Source: Rhyacophila brunnea (lineage: Eukaryota; Arthropoda; Insecta; Trichoptera; Rhyacophilidae). Taken from it: DNA of 64,000 bases. Where the stretch lies: NCBI GenBank assembly GCA_022495005.1, contig JAGYXB010002069.1, positions 248,001-312,000 of the forward strand. The letters are read 5' to 3'. Of this stretch, positions 36,317 through 46,074 are shown in pieces; the stretch's first letter is position 1; every line of letters starts with the position of its first letter. The translations under genes were made by a program, and so were the position numbers. A model generated the notes under the pieces. The model was not told the origin of the DNA. It saw only the letters and a list, made by a program, of their open reading frames with translations, and ran no database searches.

Positions 36317-36354
36317 AATATATTGTGAATATTAAATTATATTTTGTCTGAAGC

Positions 36355-36550
36355 GTTCCAAATTATGTTAGATCCAAAGAAGCTCATATGGGTCTCCACA
36401 GAGTGGGGGTTGTATTAACAGATTTTGTTTTTATGAGAAATAGATTAGGTCCATAATCTGGGTCAAAACACATTGAAAAACATGTGAGTTTTTTGCCAGT
36501 CCCAGAACTCGGACCCGGAACCCTTGACACTACAGGCTAAAACGTTATGC
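36355..36550 (-). mobile_element. tRNA-derived SINE, second copy, minus strand
   Basis: Parallels 9390-9620: CAGAGTGGGGGTTGTATTAACAG matches the body, and GCCAGTCCCAGAACTCGGAC matches the 3' end of the tRNA head. It is more decayed than the first copy. With the plus-strand head at 36244 it forms a tail-to-tail pair. Confidence 0.65.
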
Positions 36551-38942
36551 CACCTATATTAAAATACATAATTCTGAAAAACTGTTTAAAAAATTTTTTT
36601 TTTTTTCGGTTAGGTACATGTTCAAACACGCGCGTTAACATGATCTTACTCAATACTTCAGTTTTAGTTTGTAAATTTATGGCTACGGCCGTGTGTTGTA
36701 GCTTAACCACTGGGGAATGCCAAAAGAAATTGCGTATTTCAAAAAAACACTACCTTATTAGGTCAATAATTATTATAAAGCAATCATTATTCGTAGGATG
36801 TTTATCACACTTGAATGGTCAAAGACATAGCTTATAAAATATCTTTAGAACTATCTTCAAATGTGTTAATCTTGCCCATTTTTTTACTAATAAAATGCCT
36901 AACTCTTGTCAAATTTGGGATCACAGAGATTATCAAGATAATTTTTTATCGTAAATATTTGACTATAATAATGTCGACATAAATTATACTAATGGTTTTA
37001 TAAATGCGTTTAAAAATTAATAAATGTAAAAAATCTTAACACCACTGCACATGCATGTACTGAAATATGACTATATTCTAAAACATTAGAGCGATAGGTT
37101 TAAAAGAATACTATTTTATGTAATAAAATACTCTATGCAGTCATCAAATGTTTTAAATAAATATAAAGGATAAGGCTTCAAAATTATATAAATAGATTAT
37201 CTACAACGTGTAAGGAATGTCCAGCATCATGCATTGAAAATACAATTAAAGTTCCATTTTGACCTACGCTGAGCACGTCCGCCCTTAAGCAAATAATTAT
37301 TACCGACCAATAGCAGAAAAATACCGTTTATTAAATTTATTCTAAGTATTTTTTTTTTAAATTGGCATGGAACAAAAAAATAATTTTTGCAAATTCGGTG
37401 TGTAGATGCGGCTTTAGAAATTTGAGCGTAAGGAAAATTATTTCTGACGATGGCAACAAGTCAAATGTCATAATAAATTTTACCTTTTTTAACATTGTTA
37501 CATTGCCCATTTAGTGTTTTATGTTGATGCTAAATTCTCATTATCGTTTGTTCTCAATACAATTCACATCTTAAAACTTGAAATCGTTATTCTAAACCAC
37601 GCAATGAGTAGTTTACATGATCTATATTGTGTCAAAAGCATGTTGTGTTGTCAAGTAACATGCATAACCCTGAATATTATTAATTGTATTGTGAGATATT
37701 CAAATATCGACCAGTGCCTCCTTATACAATGATGTTATTATGAAAGAATTCGAAAAAGTTGGAGCTTGAATTGACAAAATTCCTAATGAAAATTAAGAAA
37801 ATATGTTATGAACAATTTTTATATTATCTTCTGCCACGATATTGAGACCACCACGAAAAGCCTCCGAAAACGCATGTCGCACCCCGAGTCATCTGTATCA
37901 TCCAAGTTACACCTAATGTTTTAAAGGAGTTTTAAAGAAAAAATGGATCTGCGGTGTCATAGATCATCTCAATTGGACTTCTTCATTCTGATCGACGCTA
38001 CTATCTTTGAACTATTTTATTGACGTCATCGATTAGTAAATCTTTCTCGATACGTTAAGTTGAGCACCAAAGTTGCCTTTGAATATTTGAAATTGATTCA
38101 TTTACAACAAGAGAAAAATGCAAATATTATAAAGAAATACATAGATATTCTATATGTGTATATTTAGGTGCAGTGCTATGGTGAATATGCTGGGTGAACC
38201 AAACAGTGCCTATCTCAAGAATTACCTGCAGTGCGTAGATCGCTTTTGTGAGGGTTAACCACTGTGACGGAATGTGCATGTAATTTCCCATTCTCAGGTA
38301 GCATCCAGAATACATGTCCCAGCCACATGAAGTGTATTTTGTGATCACATCTGTTACCGAGGACCGACGTGTTTGGTTACAAACTTGGGTGTTAATACTG
38401 GTTACTTGTAAATTGTACGTAAAACATTTCACCGTAGCACAGTTCGCCGTGAGCTTTATTATCGGAAAGAGATGACCGTATACTATACCGCCTCCAATTT
38501 TATTAGATTCAATATGAACGTTAATCCAATTTTCATAGCTGATTTTGGCAAAATTCATGAATTCAAGAATGAAAACCTAACCTAACCCAACAAATAATCC
38601 AGTATATCGGCTATTTTGAAAATTTGTTTGGTGCTGGCTCCCTGTAAAGTGTAAACCGACAAGAACCGTGTTTTATTTAGACATGAATTTTATGTCAGTA
38701 CTATACGACCCAAAGAGGTTGGACTGTCTATACGGCCATATATTTACGATACAACATTTCACGGTGAAGTGTGATACGGCGACCTGCATACGTATTAGTT
38801 TCCGGACATGTAGTATGTTAATAGGCTTGTCATTTACGAGTCAGATAAAATGCAGATAGAGACCTCTTGTAATTTTTAAACGACAGTATTCATGTAGGAG
38901 AAGAATTGACTTTCATATATCCTCCAGTAAAGGACCCTGTAC

Positions 38943-38968
38943 TTTATATTTGGTGACGTGTATCAGTC
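38943..38968 (+). promoter_or_regulatory. Possible core promoter of gene 2
   Basis: TTTATAT (38943-38949) and TCAGTC (38963-38968) occupy the places of the gene 1 elements. The TATA-like block differs from genes 1 and 3 while GGTGACGTGTATCAGTC is unchanged. Confidence 0.22.
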
Positions 38969-38978
38969 TCTTGCAATA

Positions 38979-41072
38979 ATGAATACCGTGTCCAAATTAC
39001 TAGAATGCAGGGAGAAGAGCCGTGAAGAGATGATGGAGATTAAGAGGCTTGGGAGACCCATACCGGATTTGAACATAGTGCAGCATTGCGGTTCCAACAA
39101 AAAATCTTTCAAACGAAAATTTTCACGTCTTATTTACGAGAAATATCTGTGGCTGTGCGGCTGCGACGACAGGTCGGCCATGTTTTGTTTTCCGTGTTTG
39201 CTGTTTGCAGATCGGGCGTCGTCCAATAATGTGTGGATAACGACCGGTGTCATCGATTTGACTCACATCAAAGAAAAAGCTGAAACGCATGCTATTTCCT
39301 CATGTCACCTCATTGCTATGTTGAATTTTGCTGACTATTTCCGCGAACGCTCCCCAATTCTTGGCACTATTGACTCCCAGATGAATTACCATGCTCATAA
39401 TGCAGAAGTAAAGAAAAACGTCTGTTTATTGAACCGGGTGATGGACTGCATCAGATTTTGTATACCTTTTAATATTCCAATTCTGGGAGAAAATAAACAA
39501 AAAGGACTGCTCGAAGAGATTATTCTTCTTAATTTACCCGATTTTACAGACTTTCGAATACAATTTATGTCAAGCGAGATATTCAATGACATGGCAGATG
39601 ATTTAATATTCGACATCCTCGACTGCATGCTTGAAGCGTGCAGAGAAATTATCACGTGTGAAATGAAGACAGCCAAATATCTCTCGATTATTATCGGCGA
39701 TATTCCGGATATCTGTGAGAATCCGCAGGCGGCTCTAGTATATCGGTACTTGTGCAAGGGATCATTGGTGGAAAGATTTTGGGGCTTTCTCGATGCGACA
39801 AATGATGATTTTGTAAATCTGAGTAAGCGAATATTAAATGAGATAGCACCACATTTAGCCGACGATCCAAATAAATTGGTATCTCAGAGTTATAGTCCAA
39901 GGTTAGCTGCAATATGTCATGAAACGGAACTGGAAGATCTTGCCATAGCAAAATATCCTTTTGCGGATGATGTGCTTTCGTCAAAGAATAATCTGAATCA
40001 ATTATTCCAAGAGGCCGTGTCCAAAAATCAAGATATTCGGTTATTTTTTGTTAATTTGAACTACATTTCTTCGTTTTTTATAAATTGCAAAGGAAATAAT
40101 AATTTGGTTTGCCGTATAATTGAAGATAATTTTCCAAATGCTTTTAAATTTCCGTGGAATCACAAGATACAGAGACTGAAAATAGTATATGAACAATTTC
40201 ATCTATTGATGAAGTCTTGCGGGAGAGTTTTGAATTCGGTGACTATGACATCTACTATACGGGAAGTGATTTTTATTCTGGATATTCTAAAGGATCCATT
40301 GTTTATATTTTGGTTGAAAATTTTTTATGGAATTTTACCAGAAATATTGAAACTTATTAAAAATGTTCAATTGCAAGAGACGGATGCGCAGAAATTAAAA
40401 GAAAGCATTTGTATGTTCGAATCAAATGTATGTCATAACATAAATGATACTGCCACGATAACAATTGAATTGAACGGAGAACCACTCGTTAAGAGGATAA
40501 AACGCGATGAAGACAATGTGGACGAAACGAAAGAGATATGCCGATTGGTTTCGTCATATTTCAAACCTCATTTCAAATGTGACAAACATCTTCAGGCGAA
40601 AAGCCTCTTTCTGGTGTCACGTTTTAAAGATTATTTAACCGTTTTCCCTCGCCCCATCCTGAAAATTGTAACTGAAGCCTACCCCATGTTGGACGCGGAA
40701 AAACTGCACCGTCAACTTGAAGTTTTGTACGAATCTACTGAATTTAAAATAACCGACGGACTAGTGGAAATCTTGCAGTTTATTATGAGCCGTGAATTGA
40801 CTGAAATCTTTTCGGAGATGTATAATCTATTACAGATATTGGTGACTATACCTATGGTGACTGAGAGCAAAAAGCAAAGCCTTTCGACTATGGCTGATAT
40901 TAAGACTGCAGTTGGAACGTCGTCCATGCCATATAATTGTGCCGCGGCTTGCGTTATGATTACCGTAGAAGAAAAAATTATTAGCAGTACTCCCGATTTT
41001 AATGATAGAGCAGTAAGAATTTTTGCCCATCGGTACAAATGGAAGTCTAAATTTCTAGAAATGCCCCATTAG
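38979..41072 (+). CDS. Gene 2: ZMYM1-like TTF zinc-finger protein, domesticated hAT transposase
   Basis: An open frame of 697 codons starting at the ATG that aligns with genes 1 and 3 (MNTVSKLLECREK). It is one codon shorter than gene 1 because RS near residue 40 is a single N. The same domains are present: TTF finger (WLCGC, FCFPCLLF, HAISSCH), DUF4371-type body and C-terminal region ending TPDFNDRAVR. The catalytic positions carry G (IIIGDIPD), S (QSYSPRLA) and K (TESKKQSLS), as in gene 1. By eye the protein is a little over nine-tenths identical to gene 1. Differences are concentrated after the finger (VIDLTHIKEKAETHAISS) and in residues about 355-480, while about 80 residues from ITIELNGEP onward are unchanged. 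The 5' flank is shared with the other units. A host DNA-binding role is inferred. Confidence 0.78.
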   Translation: MNTVSKLLECREKSREEMMEIKRLGRPIPDLNIVQHCGSNKKSFKRKFSRLIYEKYLWLCGCDDRSAMFCFPCLLFADRASSNNVWITTGVIDLTHIKEKAETHAISSCHLIAMLNFADYFRERSPILGTIDSQMNYHAHNAEVKKNVCLLNRVMDCIRFCIPFNIPILGENKQKGLLEEIILLNLPDFTDFRIQFMSSEIFNDMADDLIFDILDCMLEACREIITCEMKTAKYLSIIIGDIPDICENPQAALVYRYLCKGSLVERFWGFLDATNDDFVNLSKRILNEIAPHLADDPNKLVSQSYSPRLAAICHETELEDLAIAKYPFADDVLSSKNNLNQLFQEAVSKNQDIRLFFVNLNYISSFFINCKGNNNLVCRIIEDNFPNAFKFPWNHKIQRLKIVYEQFHLLMKSCGRVLNSVTMTSTIREVIFILDILKDPLFIFWLKIFYGILPEILKLIKNVQLQETDAQKLKESICMFESNVCHNINDTATITIELNGEPLVKRIKRDEDNVDETKEICRLVSSYFKPHFKCDKHLQAKSLFLVSRFKDYLTVFPRPILKIVTEAYPMLDAEKLHRQLEVLYESTEFKITDGLVEILQFIMSRELTEIFSEMYNLLQILVTIPMVTESKKQSLSTMADIKTAVGTSSMPYNCAAACVMITVEEKIISSTPDFNDRAVRIFAHRYKWKSKFLEMPH

Positions 41073-41138
41073 GTATATCTAAAATAGGATAGGTAGTTCT
41101 TAAGATGTAGACGACAACACAGAAATATATAATAAGAT

Positions 41139-41144
41139 AATAAA
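41139..41144 (+). terminator. Polyadenylation hexamer candidate for gene 2
   Basis: AATAAA 66 bases after the stop, in a run of ATAATAAGATAATAAATAT. This flank has been rearranged relative to gene 1. Confidence 0.3.
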
Positions 41145-41441
41145 TATATAATAAGATAAGCATTTTCTTATCATAAAAATAATATAATAAGTACATAAAA
41201 TAGAGAATAGAGCAAACAATAAAAACATGAAAAATAAAAAAATGTTTTGTCATGTTCTGTTTTGACTTGTTCTGTTTTGTCACTGTTCTGTTTTGTCATG
41301 TAACCATTTTTTCATAGAGATCCACCGCCCATCGGGTACCACCATGCTAATGCCTCCTGGCATTTAATGCGTTTAAATAATGTTGCAAATATTCACAACA
41401 ATTTCTGCTTTGATACTTTGTTCACGTGTTGTAAGACTTGG

Positions 41442-41903
41442 AGCCGAGCCTCACCGGGCGACTCTGGTCTCGAGACCAGACCGATGCATGCAGTTATATG
41501 GACCATGCCACACCTGGTCGCCCAGTAGTCGCGCAAGCAATAAAGTCGGGCGATCAGTAAAATCTCGTTCTTGCGCTCGGTCTGGTCTCGCAGTCTCTCT
41601 GGTCGGCGACCGGTAGCGTTGTATGAAAACATATAGCTATGTATTGAGTGCTGCCACACCGGGCGATTAGTCGCGGGCAGCCACGCCATTATATTTATTA
41701 TTTTTTGCATACTTGCGTAGGTACGTACATTCATTATTATTATTTATTGACTGCCTTGCTCGCCGGCAGCCACGCTGCGGAGAGAACGTATTTTTTCGCA
41801 TACTTGCGTGTACATTCATTATTATTGGCTGCCTCTCTGGTCGCCGGCAAGTCGCCCGAGTAAATCGCACGAGGAGACCAGAGTCGCCCGGTGTGGCTCG
41901 GCT
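41442..41903. mobile_element. 462 bp GC-rich element with inverted repeats, flanked by CTTGG
   Basis: AGCCGAGCCTCACCGGGCGA and, inverted, AGCCGAGCCACACCGGGCGA are the ends. CTTGG flanks both (41437-41441, 41904-41908). Unit 3 keeps the empty site ATAAGACTTGGCTTAAT near 53660. The interior repeats GGGCGAYYAGT-like blocks and has a local duplication (GCATACTTGCGT, CATTCATTATTATT, GGCAGCCACG). Overlapping frames on both strands are not genes. Superfamily is unclear; a 5 bp or a 3 bp (TTG) duplication are both possible. Confidence 0.75.
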
Positions 41904-42410
41904 CTTGGCTTAATATGTAATGTAAGGTTACATGATGTAACCCATTATTTATAGATGGCATCTGACTTAGAACAAACATAATTTCTATGAATTTTAAAAA
42001 CCTGTATCAGTTATTTGAGAATACATTTTAAAGACGGCTGTGTTCTAATTACTTTGATTGAAATAAAAATTTTGTCAGCTGCCATGGAGATACAGTGAGA
42101 TTAATCTATATACAATGATACCGTATTGATTCACTTCAATTTCAAAATTATTAATCTTGAAACCAACGATAATACCTACTTAATACATGGAGTACCTATT
42201 CAATTATTTAAAATATATTATTTTATTTCACGTCCTAGCTTTTATAAAATTAAACACCTATGTCAATGCAGGTACCAAAATTTTCACGTCCAATTTTATT
42301 TTAAAATTTCAGCTTCCTATAACTCAAATCTTATAATGTGTTGTAATATCTTTTACAGATGAAAAACTGTTTCAAAAAATCGTACTTGTATTAATCGTCT
42401 CTGTTCTGGC

Positions 42411-42645
42411 AGAACATACTAACTGGAGAATACTAGTTTTGAGTAATTTGACTTTGAAGTTGTTAAAATGTTTGAAATAATGGTCTATCATGTGAGTTTA
42501 TTAAGTAATCATAAAAAAGATGACTTTAAAATAAAGACTGTTTATTTATTAAGAAGGTTTCCAGATGGTAAAGTTTGAAATAAGGAACATTTTGGTACTA
42601 ACTCAATATGTAATTTTTTCGAATTAGTGTCTTCTGCCAGAACAG
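42411..42645. repeat. Possible MITE with CTGTTCTGGCAGAA ends
   Basis: CTGTTCTGGCAGAACATAC and, inverted, CTGTTCTGGCAGAAGACAC mark the ends. The interior is AT-rich. It lies at the junction between units 2 and 3. No target duplication was found. Confidence 0.45.
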
Positions 42646-43536
42646 TGATGATTTATTATTATAAACGATTGACAATTCAGAGTAATGTGAGACTTTTTCA
42701 TACATACAATAATTCTATTGATAAATAATCGCTAAAATTTGGTGATAGAAGTGATGAAAAAATCGTTAATCGCAAGGCCTGAACAAAAACAAACCAAAAG
42801 TGTGAGAGAAAGAATTAGGCACTCTTATGTCTCCGTTACATCCGTTAGAGTAAAATAGAATTTCTACGTTTTAATTAAATATTCTTTGTAAACGTCGCCG
42901 GTAAATAGTATTGATTTGAATGATTACATCATTTAAAAACTGCTAGCACGTGTTGCTGAAATTTATTGTTTTTATGTTATATATAAAATTTGTGGTAATT
43001 ATGTTTAGTTAATTTAGTAGAAAATATGGTTAACTATATTGCATTTAAATTTGGTAGTAGTACAGAGAAGCAACATGATAGTAAAACGTTTCATAGTTGT
43101 TAAATTAATAGTAATAAAATTGAGGTTATACTGTGCGTTAAATGCAAGAAACACGGCTTCATTATGCCTAACAATAGCCACTTTCTTTATATTATTACTC
43201 TGATATTAATCGTCATTTTATAGTATAATAAAATATTCCGTGCCATTTAGTGATACCCGTGCCATATGTTATTAACCACTGATCGTGACATCACGAGTAT
43301 GATCTCAATCATTAGTGATGTTCAGTAGTAAGACATTTACATTTTGACATTATAAGTAAAATACGATATAGATATTATTTTTGTAGGTGGGTATTTAAGT
43401 AGCAGCTATGATAATTAGGTAAGATTATAGGTTTTTGAAGTTATACTTCTTTAGGCGCGTTTGGAAAATAAGATCAGAGTGTATTTTTGGCGTGTGACAT
43501 TTGTAACACATAATTTATTTGTTCACCCGAAAAAAA

Positions 43537-43600
43537 TCGCACTGATTGGATTCGAACCATGATTGTTCGGTTATCAGCCGCACGCACTGCCTTTATGCCG
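43537..43600 (-). repeat. tRNA-Ile-like remnant inside the element
   Basis: The minus strand reads GTGCGTGCGGCTGATAACCG, which matches the D-stem/anticodon region of tRNA-Ile (anticodon GAT), then GGTTCGAATCC as B box. The A-box part is degenerate, so it is a pseudo-tRNA or SINE-like head and not a functional gene. Confidence 0.55.
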
Positions 43601-43659
43601 CAGTATGATAATGCAATCGTGACGATTATACAGTATAATATTATAGTTTAGAAGTGTTC

Positions 43660-43845
43660 CGTTACCTAGGCAGCGAATTTATTATTTTTGGCCAAAATAA
43701 AATAAATACAACGAGAAATAATTAAATAATTTATTTAGTGATATAAGTTAAACGTTACCTAGGCAGCGAATTTATTATTTTTGGCCAAAATAAAATAAAT
43801 ACAACGAGAAATAATTAAATAATTTATTTAGTGATATAAGTTAAA
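43660..43845. repeat. Perfect tandem duplication, 2 x 93 bp
   Basis: The unit starting CGTTACCTAGGCAGCG at 43660 is repeated without visible change at 43753. Such identity implies a very recent duplication or an assembly artefact. Confidence 0.9.
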
Positions 43846-43908
43846 GTGTCTAGAAATAAACCAGCGGCACTCTAATAAGCGGCCCTCTTTTATTCTAATT
43901 TTTATTGA

Positions 43909-43946
43909 TATATCTTATATATCTATCTATCTATCTTATATCATAC
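43909..43946. repeat. TATC microsatellite
   Basis: Short (TATC)n run with interruptions, inside the GAAGTTATACTTC element. Confidence 0.8.
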
Positions 43947-46038
43947 TTTATCATTTGACAGATCTGAAACATAACATGTCACGCAATGATGTGATCATAG
44001 CCGACCATAGAATAAGGAGTATGGAGGATTATTTTGCTTGGTGAAAAATATTCTTTCGTGTTGTGAATTGTACCTATTCCTTTTTATATGTGATTAGTAT
44101 TCAAAACTAAGCTTAATATTTTAAAGTGTGATAGGTACGTTACTTTTGTTTGGTATTACATATTTAGTTTATGTGTAAACTATTTTCTGTTTGAATATTT
44201 TTGGTTGATGTGAATTTTGACAAACCCGGTGTGCAATTATTTTATTTTGTTACGCCAAAGAAGTATAACTTCTAACGCGCGTACATAAGTACACACCGAT
44301 TTTCTTAAAGAAGCAAACCGGAACGCAATTCATATCTCCACTGGAACTGAACCTTTAAAATAATAATTATTGTGTTTTCTAACAGTTCTGATTTTAATAC
44401 CCTATGCAAATAATTATTACAGACTAATAGCAGAAAAATACCATTCATTAAATTTATTCTAAACATATTTTTTTACTTTATTTAAATTATAATAAATATA
44501 TTTTTTTTTCAAATTCGTTGCCGTAGATGTGGCATTAGAAATTTGAATGTAAGGAAAATTATTTCTGACAATGGCAACAAGCCAAACGTCAAAATAATTT
44601 TACTTTTTTTTTGACATTACCAGGTTTGTTAGTGTTTTATTTTGTTGGTTAAATTGTTATCATCGTGTGTTCTCAAGCCAATTCACATTTGAAAACTTGA
44701 AATCGTTATTTTAAACCACGCAATGAGTAGTTTACATGATCTATATTGTGTCAAAAGCAAGTTGTGTTGTCAAGTAACATGCATAACCCTGAATATTATT
44801 AATTGTATTGTGAGATATTCAAATATCGACCAGTGCCTCCTTATACAATGATGTTATTATGAAAGAATTCGAAAATGTTGGAGCTTGAATTGACAAAATT
44901 CCTAATGAAAATTAAGAAAATGAACCTATATAAACAATTTTTATATAATCTTATGCCACGATATTGAGACCACCACGAAAAGCCTCCGAGAACGCATGTC
45001 GCACCACGAGTCATCTGTTTCATCCAAGTTACACCTAATGTTTTAAAGTAGTTTTTAAGAAAAAATGGATATGCGGTGTCATAGATCATACCAGTTGGAC
45101 TTCTTCATTCTGATCGACGCTACTATCTTTGAACTATTTTATTGACGTCATCGATTAGTAAATCTTTCTCAATATGTACATTAAGCTGAGCACCGAAGTT
45201 GCCTTTGAATATTTGAAATTGATTCATTTACAACAAGAGAAAAACGCAAATATTATAAATAAATACATAGATATTCTATATGTGTATATTTAGGTGCAGT
45301 GCTATGGTGAATATGCTGGGTGAACCAAACAGTGCCTATCTCAAGAATTACCTGCAGTGCGTAGATCGCTTTTGTGAGGGTTAACCACTGTGACGGAATG
45401 TGCATATAATTTCCCATTCTCAGGCGGCATCCAGAATATATGTCCCAGCCGCGTGAAGTGTATTTTGTGATCACATCTGTTACCGAGGACCGACATGTTT
45501 GATTACAAATTTGGGTGTTAACACTGGTTACTTGTAAATTGTTCGTAAAACATTTCACCGTAGCACAGTTCGCCGTGAGCTTTCTTATTGGAAAGAGATT
45601 TTATCCAATTTTATTGGATTCCATATGAACATTAATCCAATTTTCATAGTTGATTTTGGCAAAATTCAAGAATGAAAACCTAACCTAACTCAACAAATAA
45701 TACGGTTGATCGGCTATTTTCAAAAATTTGTTTGGTGCTGGCTCCCTGTAAAGTGTAAACCGACAAGAACCGTGTTTTATTTAGACATGAATTTGATGTT
45801 AGTAAGTACTAAACGATCAAAAGAGGTTGGACAGTCTTTAATGTACGGCTATATATTTCCGATACAACATTTCACGGTTAAGTGTGATACGGGGAACTGC
45901 ATACGTACAAGTTTCTGTACACATAGTATGTTAATAGGCTTGTCATTTACAAGTCAGATAAAATGCGTTGACAGTACTTACGTAAAAGAAACTCCGTTGA
46001 ATAGACTTTCATATACCCTCCAGTAAAGGACCCTGTAC

Positions 46039-46064
46039 TATATACTAGGTGACGTGTATCAGTC
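46039..46064 (+). promoter_or_regulatory. Possible core promoter of gene 3
   Basis: TATATA at 46039-46044 and TCAGTC at 46059-46064. The whole proximal block from CCCTCCAGTAAAGG to the ATG appears identical to gene 1. Confidence 0.25.
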
Positions 46065-46074
46065 TGTCGCAATA

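Larger units (their letters stand above)
35451..37284. repeat. TTAA foldback with SINE sequences at its centre
   Basis: The left arm 35451-35850 and right arm about 36600-37005 are inverse copies (GTAGTGTTTTTTTGAAATACG and others). The right side continues to the terminal GGGCGGACGTGCTC (inverted) at 37284, followed by TTAA at 37285-37288. The left outer part is missing. The centre contains a tRNA-like block and a minus-strand SINE. It is the same family as 2566-3231. It lies exactly where the upstream part of duplication unit 2 is cut off. Confidence 0.7.
37289..42360 (+). repeat. Segmental duplication unit 2 (carries gene 2)
   Basis: The left edge abuts the foldback's TTAA and matches 23205 and 44400 of the other units (AAATAATTATTA). 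The gene and its upstream 1.6 kb follow. Downstream only about 250 bp match the proximal 3' flank. Then 41310-42360 jumps to sequence matching 53540-54170 and 55026-55100 of unit 3, so about 5 kb is missing relative to unit 3. The element 41442-41903 is inserted. Confidence 0.7.
43437..44303. mobile_element. GAAGTTATACTTC-family element, unit 3 only
   Basis: Starts GAAGTTATACTTCTTTAGGCG. The right part, inverted, reads ATCGGTGTGTACTTATGTAC then GAAGTTATACTTCTTTGGCG. Unit 1 has the uninterrupted GGTTTTTTAAAGAACCGG at about 23097, giving the empty site. It contains a tRNA-Ile-like remnant, a perfect 93 bp tandem duplication, a TATC microsatellite and a partial minisatellite unit. Exact end bases are uncertain by a few bp. 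Confidence 0.7.
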
